From: Haliotis asinina
Lineage: Eukaryota; Mollusca; Gastropoda; Lepetellida; Haliotidae
DNA: 64,000 nucleotides
Direction: 5' to 3'
Assembly (NCBI RefSeq): GCF_037392515.1
Contig: NC_090280.1
Span: 61,517,504 to 61,581,503 of the forward strand
Made by a program: the position numbers and the translations under genes. Shown in pieces: positions 22,285 to 34,551 of the stretch. The first letter of the stretch is position 1, and every line of letters starts with the position of its first letter. A model generated the notes under the pieces. That model searched no databases and was not told the origin of the DNA. It saw only the letters and a list, made by a program, of their open reading frames with translations.

Positions 22285-22475
22285 GGTGGGTTAGTGAGTG
22301 TTTTAGCTCTACGCCGCCTTTGGCAATTTTTCAGCCATCCAATGGTACCGGACACCAGACATGGGCTTCACATGCTTTCCTTCTGTTGAAATTCGAACCG
22401 GGTCTTCTACGTTATGAGTGGACGCTTCAACGACTAGGCCACCGAGTACTTGACCATTCTTACTCTATTGGAAGT
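22285..22475 (-). mobile_element. tRNA-derived SINE, family B (antisense)
   Basis: On the - strand: tRNA-like head with GGCCTAGTCGTTGAAGCG and a B box (AAATTCGAACCGGG on +), the CACCAGACATGGGCTTCACA body and an eroded GGCGTAGAGCTAAAACACTC tail. Confidence 0.85.
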
Positions 22476-22825
22476 CAGGCTCTACAGAATACATTATTAT
22501 TAAAACCGTTAGCATTGATACCGTCGTAACTTTTTCTGCTACCTAGTCAGAAAACTAAAAACAATATTAATTGTTGTTGCTGTACGTAGCAATTACCTCC
22601 AACGCGGTTTTAACTGAGTCTCTGTAATGGCAGCATAAGCAATCGAAATATGGAATCCGATCCTGCACAATCAGCCGTCATTGTTGCTGGATCGTGTGAA
22701 ATCGGAGAGAACACTGCCTTGCTTGGAATGAATCCAACAACCGGCATGTTCTTCTTAGCCATGAATCAATGAATGCATGTTGTTTAACGCCGCGTCAGCA
22801 ATATTGCAGCTATTCGCGGCGACAT

Positions 22826-23068
22826 ACCCGTAAAGGCCCGGGTAAGAATTTTGGTCTTCAGTAACCCATACTTGTCGTTAGAGGCGACTAGGGGGATCGG
22901 GTGTTCAGACTCACTGACATGGTTGACACATGTCATCGGTTCCCAATTGTGCAGATCGATGCCCATGCTGTTGATCACTGGATTGTCTGGTCCAGACTCG
23001 ATTATTTACAGACCGCCGCCATATAGCTGGAATAATGCTGAGTGTGGCGTAAAACTAAACTCACTCAC
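22826..23068 (+). mobile_element. SINE family A
   Basis: Starts at ACCCGTAAAGGCCCGGG and runs through CTTGTCGTTAGAGGCGACTA to GAGTGTGGCGTAAAACTAAA and CACTCAC. No clear target site duplication. Confidence 0.88.
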
Positions 23069-23249
23069 TTTCTCTTGTTGACCATGAACAACACGCTGTG
23101 ACGCTTTGGAAACAAAATGATGTGCAGTGAGTATTAGCTCCGTGTATGTTCCCATATCTTTTAAGGTTTACAAGCGTCTTGCCTTTGGATGTTTTTGTCG
23201 GACGGAACTGGCAGAGCAAGTGTGACAAATGTGACACTCGGGTTAGAAC

Positions 23250-23412
23250 TGTCTTCAGGAACCCATGCGTGTGATGCACACGGACGGCTGCAGACTCGTG
23301 TTATCCTGGTCAGTATACAACCAATTACGGGGATGCTCATGATTTCAATCACTGGATTCCATGGTCAAGACTATTTACAGGTAGTTGGCATATGGTTGGA
23401 ATATTGCTGAGT
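23250..23412 (+). mobile_element. Eroded SINE family A
   Basis: Retains CAGGAACCCATGCGTGTG, GGGGATGCTCATGATTTC, an ATCACTGGATT block and TGGTTGGAATATTGCTGAGT. It lacks the ACTC tail. Confidence 0.65.
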
Positions 23413-23617
23413 TCAGTAAACAGACACTGGCAAAAAAAACAACTTTCAGTTGACCCTGGCATATTCAGTGACGGCTGCTTATCAGTATTTTCCTATAATT
23501 ACTGGAAAGGGTTTGATCCAAAATTTTAGGGCTGAAACAAACGAAACCTGATTATTACTTCAACAACGTTAAATAAAACTTAGGGGTTAATGTATTCCGT
23601 ATTTCACCTTTTCAGAC

Positions 23618-23697
23618 AACAGTAATAAAGCTATATACAACGCAAGTACATCACCTACAATAAAGCTATATACAACGCAAGTACATCACCTACAATA
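23618..23697. repeat. 38-bp tandem duplication
   Basis: Two near-perfect copies of a unit beginning AATAAAGCTATATACAACGC and ending ATCACCTACA. Confidence 0.85.
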
Positions 23698-23825
23698 ATA
23701 TGTCCATAATAAATTAACGTCATTTTCCATTCTCGGTCACCTATCAGAGATTTACTGCATCTCGTATGTGACAGGTCCTAGAGTGTGTCATTGCTGACCT
23801 GAAAACTTGAAAACCCCTCAGTTAA

Positions 23826-24165
23826 ATGCGAGTGAGTTAAAACCGTACGTCACATCGACAATATATCAACCCTATAGTGACGAGAATATGATCACAAAGA
23901 CTAAATATATTAAGAATAAGATTTCTGTCATAGATGGACTTAGAATAACTAGATTACCACACTTATAAGTAAAAACTTGTTGAGGTCATTTAAAAGAAAA
24001 CAACAACAGGTTGAAAAAAATGGGCAGCATATCGCCAGCAATTGAGTCTGGACCACCATACTAGGATCCAATTGCCCATGGAAACATAACGTTATTTGCA
24101 CGATATTGGTGTATTCCTTTATGATCATGTTAACGACAGTGCCATTTGTGTGCAGCGTCTCTTTT
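23826..24165 (-). mobile_element. Antisense LINE 3' UTR fragment (Nimb/I type)
   Basis: GAGTGAGTTAAAACCGTACG, an ATCGACAATATATCAACCC-like block, ATAGATGGACTTAGAATAAC and ATACTAGGATCCAATTGCCC follow the order of the reversed LINE 3' UTR. Confidence 0.7.
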
Positions 24166-24599
24166 CAGATCATATAAATCTACATCCATACCGTTCCTTC
24201 TGACACCCAATGTAAATAATTTTCTGTAGCTGTAATAAATAAACATACCGTATTAATAGGCTTTGAACTATTAAATCGAATTTCACAAATTTGACACAAT
24301 TAAGGGCGGACCACCTGATTTCCAAGAGTAACGTGTGTAAAAAATAGTGTAAGAAATCGTCAACGTCCATCTGCTGGAACCCCGAAAGACTCAACCTCAA
24401 TAGGCCCAAACTCTTCAATACAAGGTGTTATGTGACCCAAGCGATAAGCCTTAACGAAGAAATATGAGAATGAGAAATGCATGACATGTTTATAAATGTT
24501 CATTTCAACTTGTCCATTTCAAGAGGTCTTATAGTGAAAGTCAATGTGTTGTATCCTTGGAAAAGGTTATTCACTTCTCATGCCCCGCTTACTCGGGTT

Positions 24600-24950
24600 A
24601 GAAGATCTGGGTTAGAAGTAGTCTTCAGGAACCTATGTCGTAAAAGACGGTTAACTGGATCGGGTGATCAGGCTCCATGACTGACTCGATACACGCCATC
24701 CTATCCAAAATGCGTAGATTGTTGTTCATGCTGTTGATCACTGGGTTGTCTGTTCCAAATTCGATTATTCACAGATCTTTTTATGTAGAAGCATGTATAC
24801 TGTTAAATATCCTACTAAAGATTATGTACAAACGACACAGATTCACAAATTCAATGACATCCAAAGCCCACCCCTAGTTTATTGTAAAAAAACTGATAAT
24901 CCCCCTATGTGGCTGGAATGTTGCCAAGCGTGGCGTTAAACAACACAACA
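24600..24950 (+). mobile_element. SINE family A split by unrelated sequence
   Basis: Body 24610-24776 (GTCGTAAAAGACGGTTAAC, GATCACTGGGTTGTCTG, AATTCGATTATTCACAGATC) and tail 24895-24950 (GGCTGGAATGTTGCCAAGCG, TGGCGTTAAACAA) are separated by about 115 bp that are not part of the family. Confidence 0.7.
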
Positions 24951-25256
24951 GCCAGTCTTGTCCCGTTTGTGTGTACGAAAACTTCAATCACAGTACATAC
25001 ATATTTGCCATCATTTTTAATTGTACAGTCTTTATACATTCTGGACTACAATAGTGTACGCATAATGGCTGGCAGCTAAAGGAATGGCTAAATCTAGCTG
25101 GGGAACCGTGTGGGAAGTATTGTAAATTCCCGCAGTCCCTGGTACGGTGGCCAAACGTACATCGCCAACGATCTCTTGCCACCGTTTTTCTCTCCTGTAT
25201 CGTTAATCGGTGTTATGTTTTATATGTATTGAATTGAGAATTGTTCAGTGACGATA

Positions 25257-25523
25257 CACCCGTGAAGGTCTTGGGTAGAACAGGCCTCCGGCAACCCATG
25301 CTTGCCATTAAACGCGACTCAGCTTGTCGTAAGAGGCGATTAACAGGATCGAGTGGTCAGACTCACTGACTTGGTTGACACATGTCATCGGTTCTCATTT
25401 GCGCAAACTGATGCTCATGCTGTTGGTCACTGGATTGTCTGTTCCAGACAGACATACCGCCGCCGTGTAGCTGAAATATTGCTGAGTGTATCGTAAAACT
25501 AAACTCACTCACTCACTCATTCA
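25257..25523 (+). mobile_element. SINE family A, nearly full length
   Basis: ACCCGTGAAGGTCTTGGG through GAGTGTATCGTAAAACTAAA and CACTCACTCACTC. A weak ACGATA pair at the two ends may be its target site duplication. Confidence 0.88.
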
Positions 25524-25529
25524 CGATAT

Positions 25530-27149
25530 GGCAGAAATACTGTAATTCGCCTTTGCATTTGTTTATGTCCACCCCGCACGGATATATGAGTTTGTAATCA
25601 CCCTTGTCACAGCAAGTTCCTAAGATGACATCTAGACTTTCTCCGGGTACAGTGTTTCTGTTTTGTACATAAGTATGTACTCTCAGCTTGGATGTGAATA
25701 ATTTATAAGTTCCTGATAGTGGGTGTTGGGTCTAGCTCAAAATACAACGTACCTGTACAGCACTTATTGACCTGCCTCACTCATGCCAGTGAACTCGCCA
25801 CAGAGTCATTCACGTTATGGGAGGAATGTCCCAGTTAAACTAAGCAGCCCATGAGCGAAAATATCACAAAAATTGACGTACTTGTCTATGTCAGTGTGTG
25901 ATGGGCTTGTCATGAATGTGACACGATAATGCCTCATAACTTACATGGGGATTTATTTAGGACATGACTGAATCTTCCTATTTTGTTTGGTCACTGAAAA
26001 CAAATTACTTCGTTGAGCTAACTGTACAAATAGAGTTTTAAGCTTGTTCTCTATCCTAAAATATATTTTATGAGATTGGAAAAAAATATAATGATACACA
26101 TTATGATACGAAGAAGAAAACAAGTCAATTTGTTTTGTTTAGTGATTATTGCCTTGTTTAACTGACGTAAAACAATGTAACATGGCTTTTCACTTTCTTA
26201 TTAACCTAAACGTCAACCTCGAGAGATATACAGTGTTACATTACATATGCCCCGATGTCCAACAAACACATAATGTATGTGAAATGTCAACTGGACACAT
26301 TAATTAGCTAGTTATTATGGACAAAACAAAATAAAAAAGACCTAATGGAGATCGCCAGCAGCTGACGGAAGATAACTGTACTTGGGACCTTGGGGACAAA
26401 CAATACTTTTCTATCCGCATGGTCCCTTCCTTGATTTATGTCATCCCTTCAGCTGTTGCTAATTGTAGTCGAATTCAGCCATTATTTAAAGTTACAGCTA
26501 CAATGAAGTGGTAAAAATTATACGGATGAAACTCTGAAAATACACGATGATTAAACAGGATGAGCATTTGATATGCGGGTTTACGATTTGATGGCACACT
26601 ACTAGCCACCTAATATATTAATAGAGGAAATGCGCCCAAATATATTTCGATGTACGAGTCTAGAATAATCAAAATCTATTCTGACCTGAGACACATAGAT
26701 ACTGAGTTACAGTGAAGGATACTGGTTGATTCGATCTTGGTAAACATACTCTCCTAAACAAAACCTTATCATGATGTTCAGCAAACGTGGATTCTGTTGT
26801 TGTCAACAAGCACGACATCGCTGTTATTTATATCTTGTCCAAGTTGACTGGTTGAAGTAATCTATGAGTTACGCCAACATATCTCCACAAGGATGGATAA
26901 ATACTGGCGTCAACATTATCAGGGCTCTGAGCAAACACAGATACGGTTCTCAAAAGGTTTCATATGTCTCATGTTGTACATTTAAATGAATATGAAACAT
27001 ATCCGATTATACCCATGTGGTAATCTCTTTACATTCGTTCGTACATCTTTACTGATATTTGTCTGAAGACAATGTTGACAGCACATTGCGCTGTCTTAGA
27101 GGAACGCAGGAGTACTAAACCTCTGCACTTTGTCTTAGCAAACCTAAAC
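25530..27149. other. Gene-free stretch with one antisense LINE fragment
   Basis: No gene was seen. 26328-26545 is an antisense LINE 3' UTR piece (ATCGCCAGCAGCTGACGGAA, CATCCCTTCAGCTGTTG, AATTCAGCCATTATTTAAA). Confidence 0.6.
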
Positions 27150-27745
27150 CAGTAGGTCACATTGATGTAAGCTGTAGAACGTGAAGACACCAGATGGTCA
27201 CGTCCTATGTAGGTTGTAGAACGTGAAGACACCAGTTGGTCTCGTCCTATGTAGGTTGTAGAACGTGAAGACACCAGATGGTCTCGTCCTATGTAGGTTG
27301 TAGAACGTGAAGACACCAGATAGTCACGTCCTATGTAGGTTGTAGAACGTGAAGACACCAGTTGGTCTCGTCCTATGTAGGTTGTAGAACGTGGAGACAC
27401 CAGATGGTCACGTCCTATGTAGGTTGTAGAAAGTGAAGACACCAGATAGTCACGTCCTATGTAGGTTGTAGAACGTGAAGACACCAGATGGTCACGTCCT
27501 ATGTAGGTTGTAGAACGTGAAGACACCAGATGGTCACGTCCTATGTAGGTTGTAGAACGTGAAGACACCAGATGGTCACGTCCTATGTAGGTTGTAGAAC
27601 GTGAAGACACCAGTTGGTCTCGTCCTATGTAGGTTGTAGAACGTGAAGACATCAGATAGTCACGTTGTCTTTGGGTTGAAGAACGTGAAGACACAAGATG
27701 GTCAGGTTGTCTTTATGTTGTAGAACGTGAAGACAACAGTTGGTC
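27150..27745. repeat. 42-bp minisatellite, about 14 units
   Basis: The unit contains CCTATGTAGGTTGTAGAACG, then TGAAGACACCAG and a variable part that is AGATGGTCACGT, AGTTGGTCTCGT, AGATGGTCTCGT or AGATAGTCACGT. The last two to three units are degenerate (GTTGTCTTTGGGTTG, GTTGTCTTTATGTTG). Since 42 is a multiple of three, one - strand frame stays open for 221 codons as a 14-residue repeat (SSRSTTYIGRDHLV). I see no start context, splice signal or conserved flank that supports a protein. Confidence 0.93.
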
Positions 27746-27899
27746 ACATTGTAAAACGTGAACGTGCCAAAACGTGACGTCGTCATGCCGTATTGCAATT
27801 GCAGTAACATTTAATGATGCACTCATGTAGACACACTAAGAAGTAATATGATATAATCTGTTGCAACAGTGTAGACCACATATCAGAACATAATATTTC

Positions 27900-28205
27900 G
27901 CAATAATTTAACCCATCCATACGGTAAAATATGATAACGTGATATGTATCAGTAATTTGACCCATCCAGAAGGTAAAATATTATAACGTGATATGTATCA
28001 GTAATTTGACCCATCCAGAAGGTAAAATATTACAATATGATCTCTTGCAATAATTTAACCTACCCATAAGGTAAAATTTTACAATAGATCTATTTTGATA
28101 ATTTAATCATCCCGTAAGGCCAAATATTTTAACATGACATGGTGCAATAATTTAACCCACCCATAACGTAAAATGCTATTACATGATATGTTGCAATACT
28201 GCAGA
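27900..28205. repeat. 49-bp tandem repeat, about six units
   Basis: Unit core TAATTTGACCCATCCAGAAG, GTAAAATATTATAACGTGAT, ATGTATCAG. Two units are nearly identical; the later ones drift toward TAATTTAACCCACCCATAA. It starts about 155 bp after the 42-bp array and is unrelated in sequence. Confidence 0.88.
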
Positions 28206-30805
28206 CCCATGTTAAGTCGAATAATATTAAGCATCATGCCTTGCAACAATATATGCCCACTAACAAGTCAGAATACCACGATATGGAATGTTGTTTTCTT
28301 ACGGACCCTCGTCAAATCTATCTGTTTCATGTTGCATCTATTATGCGGTGTCATTATGAGGCAGCCAAACTAGCAAGTCATGTTTTATATCGCTTCCGGC
28401 AGATGCCCTGGGAGAGGGCAGGATTTGGGCACATTTATCATCGAAACCACACTTCATTCATACAGCGACCCAAGCACGTCACTTTATTTTACGAGTCAAG
28501 CTCTGCCTTCTTTTCGCCGTTAGGACTGTCCATACAGGATTGGTCAAACCATACATGGTCTTTAGAAGATCGGTCCAGCTTTCACACGTGTGAAAATAGT
28601 TGATAACTATATCCACACGAAGCTGGCAGGGGGTCTTCTGTTTGAGTTGACAATATCGAGGCAAATGACCGTCGTCACATAGAGATACGTTGCGACCGTT
28701 TCCTTCGTTGGAGTTTACAGGGGAGCAAAGTGACGAATCAATCTGGAAAGTAAGTGGACATGTTATGCAAAACAAGTCAGAACATTCGTATTTGTGTAAA
28801 TCTGAGACATAATCACTTTATATCAATCCATCGACCCAGCTGCCTTTAGCGGCAAATGGTTGTATTTAATTGGTTCTTTAATATCTAACACGACACTGAC
28901 ATTCAGTTACAACAGTTTCCTGTATTTGCTTCAAAATGTTTCCGAATGAAAATATCCTATGATTTAACATACTTTCACAATTACCAGCCCATGTGAGTTG
29001 TTATATAGTTTGATCTGTTCACATGTCTATTCTGCTAGGCACGTTGCCCTTAAAGGTCGGCGCCTGTCAGTCAGATTAACACCTTCGTGATAAAACATTC
29101 CAACATTTCAATCAAATCTCTTTTTCCATTATTTGTTAGGCAAATATATCATATAATCAGAAAAACGAACTAATTTATGTGAAATCAATACATCAGATAT
29201 ATATGGATGTAAACTCAGAAAAAAAACGTTTTAAACATTTCAAGCACGCACCCTGGAGCATTGTACAAGGAAATGATAGTTTATAGGTTGCTTTTATTCC
29301 CACAAGGAGCACACCGACCTATGAACCGAGCGTCAACCTATAAACCGCATCCAGTATGTCACCAACACGATTGCATTCAACAGGTGTTGTGTGTGTATTG
29401 ATTACCACATCCAACTGTTCACCGAGAAGGTGGTGTAGTTGTTAAATCAATGGTTTATGAAGAAATAGCGTTCTGAAGATGAAAGAACATGAATGAACAT
29501 ACTAGAACATGTAATAACCTTTCCACCGGCCAACTCCGGCAAAGTGTGCGCAGTGTTAGGATGATACGATCAAATCGCAAATACCATGGTAGTTCATACA
29601 GTGCAGCCAGAACTGGCAAATGAAGTGATGGATTGAGTGGTCAAGGGCATGTGACTCGCAAAAGAATATTTACTTTAAACCACAGAGGAATTCGAAACAC
29701 AATGCCGAAAAAGGAACACAATGATACAGTGAACCGAATGGGACTGAGGAATTACAATAATTCATAATCAATATATTTATACCGAGGAAACACTACGGTA
29801 AAACAGAAACTCAATAAAACAGAAGAAGGATACCTATGTCATGTAGACTTGTGCGTCCAGTTGGTTTAAAGGAATACTTTGACTGGTCCAAATTTTCACT
29901 CTTACCTAGAGGATAATGAACTGAATCGCCGAGACAGTGAACTACTTACAGATTCACCGTGGTGTGTATGAGGGTTGTGTGCCCATTCCACACCTGTTGT
30001 AAAGAGGTTTTGAGGCACAGACTACTTCGAGAGCCATTTTGGCTTCAGAGATGGCAGGGTATTTTAGAGTACACGTTTATATTCCATCTTCCCAAGCTGA
30101 TTGTCATCAGACTTGACTTGATTTGATTGAATTGTGTGTCCCTGGAAAACGTTTAGGTAACACTTGATGACGATGTTTTAAGTTTGCCTCACACACATTA
30201 CCTTACTGAAACAGTAATTTTGTTTACCACTTTCCTAACCGTCATCACTATTTGATTCATGCGGAAATATCGGAAGTGGGCAATGGAAATAACATCTTAT
30301 GATTATGGATATATTTGTGTTGCTCTTACACACCAATTCAAGAATACAACCGAGAGGTTTATAATTTCTTGGGGGTACCAGTAAGGTTTGGTCTGATATT
30401 TGGAAGACATTGAGAAGTGGAATGCATTAGAAAAGCAAGACATGGATGTCAACTTATTTAGTTTTTGTGAATAACACGACGTTTCGGAGTGTATGCTTGC
30501 TACCTCATAAAGGTTCGGTCTGTTCAGGTTATTGGGTTGGATGGGGTGAAAATGGTTAAACATGGGTTGGCCAATACCGATTAATGTGATTTGCAGTTGT
30601 ACGTGTCAAACTGTATGAATATATATGTATAACTCATCGTATTGCAAGATAAGTACAAAGCAAACCTACTCATTAGATCCCCTGATACTGTAATAAGAAT
30701 GTATTGGATTTTATGCATTGCATGCACATACACTTTTATTGTATTTTTATCAAATTCGTGTCATGTAGATAACGTTTGTTTAGATCACCTCTTTTCTCTT
30801 TGCAG
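28206..30805. other. Gene-free upstream region of the UNC93-like gene
   Basis: No supported gene. A TTTTCTCTTTGCAG acceptor ends at about 30805, so an untranslated first exon of the UNC93-like gene probably lies somewhere in this stretch, but I cannot place it. Confidence 0.45.
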
Positions 30806-30832
30806 TTGTTGCACGCCAGCCATCTTGAGATT

Positions 30833-33800
30833 ATGCCTTCTACAGGGTCTCTCCTTGCCGCTCCAGACGGTGGCTCAGCTCGCAAGGGACCTTCCAGCTT
30901 CTGGTCGTCATGGCGGGAAACATTGGTGGTGTCGGCATCGTTCATGTCGGCGTACACCGCCTACCTAGCTCTACAGAGTCTGCAGAGCAGTCTCAACCAG
31001 GAACAAGGACTGGGGGTAGTGTCGCTGGCATGTCTGTACGGGACAATCATCCTATCCGGTATACTCACACCGCCTTTTATAAAGCTTGTGGGACCCAAGT
31101 GGACCCTAGTGGTGGCGTGGGTGTGTCACAGTGTGTATACAGCCAGCAACTTCTACCCCACGTGGGCCACACTCATCCCTGCGTCCATCGTACTCGGGGC
31201 CATAGCCGGGCCAATGTGGACGGCCCAGGGATTATACATCACCACCAACGGAGAACGTATTTCCAAAACAACTGGACAGAAACTTCACAGCATCTTGTCC
31301 AAACTGAACGGTGTGTTCTTCATGTGTTACGAATCTACTCAAATCACGGGCAACCTGATCTCTTCTCTTGTTCTCAAGCAAGGTTCCTACGCAGACACCA
31401 ACACAACCAGATGGTGTGGCGCAGACAACTGCCCAACTGCCGGCAATGGTACAGAGATAGCGGAGCCAGAACCGCAAATAGTGAACATTCTGCTTGGGGT
31501 CTTCCTGTTGTGTGATCTTATCGGGTTGGCTCTGACGGTGTGTCTGTTGCCACCTCTTCATAACACCCAACCTGAGGGAAAGAGCATAGAACAGCCAGGG
31601 TTAGGGAAAACGCTCGTGTCTTGGTGCACAGCTCTCTCAGACCCTAAACTCATCTGTCTGGTTCCTTTCTTCTTGTCCTGTGCTATGAGTCAAGGGATTT
31701 TATTTGCAGATTTTACAAAGGTAACAAACAATATATATCATGCCTTCTACCTCACTGACCAAACAATGTATTGCCACTACGAATATTTGCATATTTAATG
31801 AAGGAAATCAGTTCTGTTTTTGCATTGCTTCCGATGACGTGTTATGCTTTATCGGACGTTACACCTATATAAAGGTTTCTATGCAGAAGAGTCCCTAGAC
31901 GGTTGGATTTTAACACTGACGCTGTTGAATCGGTTCCTGAAGATGGTAACGAGGGCAAGGGCCCATGCGGCAGCTTCAATGTTCCAGTAGACAAAGTGAC
32001 CTCATGGATAGCATCCTTCCACAGGACTTTTGAAATTTTTTTTTGTTACGCAGAACACGAAATGTCCCGTGACTCATTTGTCTGTCTGTTAAACAGTGGC
32101 CTGGTGTCTCAGTTGGGTAGCACAGTGACAATATCGACAAACTCCAATCCCCGGCCTTAAGAAATATCTGCTACAAACATAGTCGATTGTAATATTGCAA
32201 CTCTATCAAAAGCACATGTTATGAGTCATTATGAAACAGAGATGATAATAGGTACTAGCCAAAGGTCCACACATTTGGCTTTCGTCATAAATATATGTTT
32301 CTCCCCTATAAAATAACGGTAAAATCCAACAGGGGAACTGATTCAGACACTGTTTTTGTCACTGATGCGTCAGATATTTACTTTTCCTTCACGTATCTAC
32401 CATAAACCTTTTATGAAGTTTTATTGAGGTCTGGAATGTTGTAACTTTGATACAACTTCGCAGCAGAAATGAAATGTTGACTGTATGAGAACGGTACTCG
32501 TACATAATCATGTGTCACTGTAATAGTGCATCATTCTTGAACGCTAAAATGGGTACCCGAGAGGATGTGCTGGCAATGTGAGTGTTTAGAGCATTGCACG
32601 TAACAGGCACCATGACTGCATGGTCCCCAGGGGAGTTGAAAACGTGTCTTGAAGTATGATAGTGCCCCATGACCGGCGATAGTACTGTACGTAGCACCGT
32701 GAGCAGGTAACGGGCCTGGATGTGAACGCCATATAACCGAACTGTTACTATTTCCATACTTCTTTGGGCTGTTAAGCATGTCGTCAGTTTTGTCCAGCAG
32801 CAAGTATTGAAGAACGATCCACCTTTCTCTCTTTGCAGGCCTTCATTAGTTGTTCTCTTGGCGTCTCCATGGTTGGTTTCATCATGGCTGCACACGGAGC
32901 CATCACGTCAATAATCGCCATCATATCCAGTCAAATAGCCAAGTACACGGGGCGATATGGGCTGTTTGCTATTGCATTCACGTGTAACATATCAATGGTA
33001 CTGACGTTGCTTCTGTGGAAACCGCAAAGCGACAACATTGCACCTTTTTTCGCCATTCCTATAATATGGGGAGTAGCGGTTGGAATATTCCATGCCCAGT
33101 TTAATTGTAAGTATATAGTATTTTGTAACGTTAAATTTTGCAAAACATAATAATGAACAAAGTGTTAGTGATGAAAGGCGAATTTCGATGCAAAGGATTC
33201 AAGGAGTTAACCGTCTCCATGCGAAATTTAGCCCAAAGTCATATTCATCAGATCAGCCTAAAGTTTAATAGAACTTGACCTTGACGTAAATATACAGTTG
33301 ATTTCATCATCCCATTGAAACAACCATGCATCACTTTCATGGAGTAAACCATCATGCGACCAGTGAGTGTGTGAGTTAAGATCTATACTGCAGCCGTATC
33401 GTGTCCAAAACAAGATATACATTAATAATAAAGTGACCCGTGAAGGCCCGGGGCAGAGTAGGCTTTAGCAACCCATGCTTGCCATAAAGGCGACTATGCT
33501 TGTCGTAAGAGGCGACTAACCGGATCTCGTTGTCAGGCTCGCTGACTTGGTTAACACGTCATCGGTTCCCAATTGCGCAGATCGACGCTCATGCTGCTGA
33601 TCACTGGATTTTCTGGTTCAGACTCGATTATTTACAGACCGCCGCCATATAGCTTGAATATTGCTGAGTGGGGCGTAAAACTAAACTCATTCACTAATAA
33701 TAAAGGTATCTAACAAAGTCTGCCGACAAAGGGCAGTAAAAAATAGATTATCATAGAGAATTAAAGGTAGCAAGTGAGTGAGTGAGTTAAAATTTGAGCA

Positions 33801-34551
33801 ACTGTGGCAATATTTCAGCCATATCGTAACTAAAACAATATACAGATTAACAATAATAAAAGGTAGATTATACAATCCTCTCATTGAAGGACAGTAAAAT
33901 AACTAGAATATCACAGATATACATGTAACACAATATAGATATTGCCCATAGATCGCCAACAACTGAAGGCAGATCAACATACTAGGGACCATAGGGAAAA
34001 GGTAGCAAGTGAACTACAGTTAAATAAATAATACAGACAATGCAATATGAAAAACGGACTGGTGACCACTAGCTCCTGAATGTAAATCGCTATGCTAGGG
34101 ACACAAATGTGGGATTAGCTCAATGGAGGGGAAGGTTTATCAAACATTGGAAAACGAAAATGCTGTCATTGAAGACGTAGGTACTTACCGAAAACCGAAC
34201 CTAAGAATTAGGAAAAATATCGTTATAAAACTGGAAAGTAGGACCATGCCATACATCTCACGTACTCTCTTTTCTGATTCAGCTCTGGTTGGCATGCTTT
34301 TCCCTGAGAAAAAACCCTCAGCGTTCGCCAACTACCACACGTGGAACGCCATCGGCTACACGATAACCTTCGCATACGGAGGTGTGTTGTGCGTGCGCAC
34401 CAAGCTGTACGTCTGTCTCGGAGCGGTTGTGTTTGGCATTCTGGGATACACAGGAGCGGAAATACTCTATAGAAGACAAACACGAGCAGATCGTAAGGAC
34501 ATGGCAAATGAGAATGTGACATTTCTAGGTCTTCAAAAGAAGCCAAGGTGA
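30833..34551 (+). CDS. UNC93A-like multipass membrane protein (MFS superfamily)
   Basis: Coding exons 30833-31720, 32839-33106 and 34283-34551 join in frame into 474 aa, close to UNC93A (about 457). The ATG at 30833 follows an acceptor ending near 30805, so a 5' UTR intron is likely; an upstream in-frame codon would lie inside that intron. The first exon holds most of the N-terminal bundle, with FMSAYTAYLALQSLQSSLN early, GPMWTAQGLYIT, and a loop with cysteines and N-glycosylation motifs (NTT, NGT) around WCGADNC. Exon 2 starts AFISCSLGVSMVGF and exon 3 has AFANYHTWNAIGYTITF, both matching the UNC93A C-terminal half in order. UNC-93 regulates a two-pore potassium channel in worms and UNC93B1 escorts Toll-like receptors; the role here is unknown. 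Introns carry a family C SINE, a family A SINE and an antisense LINE piece. Confidence 0.92.
32548..32757 (+). mobile_element. SINE family C, 5'-truncated, in UNC93-like intron 1
   Basis: Matches 4960-5130: GAGGATGTGCTGGCAATGTG, AGTGTTTAGA, TGGTCCCCAGG, CATGACCGG and AACTGTTACTA in the same order. The tRNA-like head is absent. It ends about 80 bp before exon 2. Confidence 0.75.
33434..33694 (+). mobile_element. SINE family A with target site duplication, UNC93-like intron 2
   Basis: Full body from ACCCGTGAAGGCCCGGGG to GAGTGGGGCGTAAAACTAAA. The 11-bp duplication TAATAATAAAG flanks it at 33423-33433 and 33695-33705. The ACTC tail is very short. Confidence 0.9.
33775..34105 (-). mobile_element. 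Antisense LINE 3' end (Nimb/I type), UNC93-like intron 2
   Basis: GTGAGTGAGTGAGTTAAAAT, CAGCCATATCGTAACTAAAA, ATAGATCGCCAACAACTGAA and ATACTAGGGACCATAGGG follow the reversed LINE 3' UTR order. Confidence 0.8.

Noticed and set aside
27150-28205. Direct repeats that might suggest a CRISPR-like array
   Set aside because: The units are contiguous without unique spacers and the genome is animal.
30910-31515. 201-codon frame overlapping the UNC93-like first exon
   Set aside because: It lies in another frame of a clearly recognised exon.
34123-34282. Coding extension before UNC93-like exon 3
   Set aside because: A clear TTCTGATTCAG acceptor at 34282 and the phase of exon 2 place the exon start at 34283. 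The upstream frame is chance.
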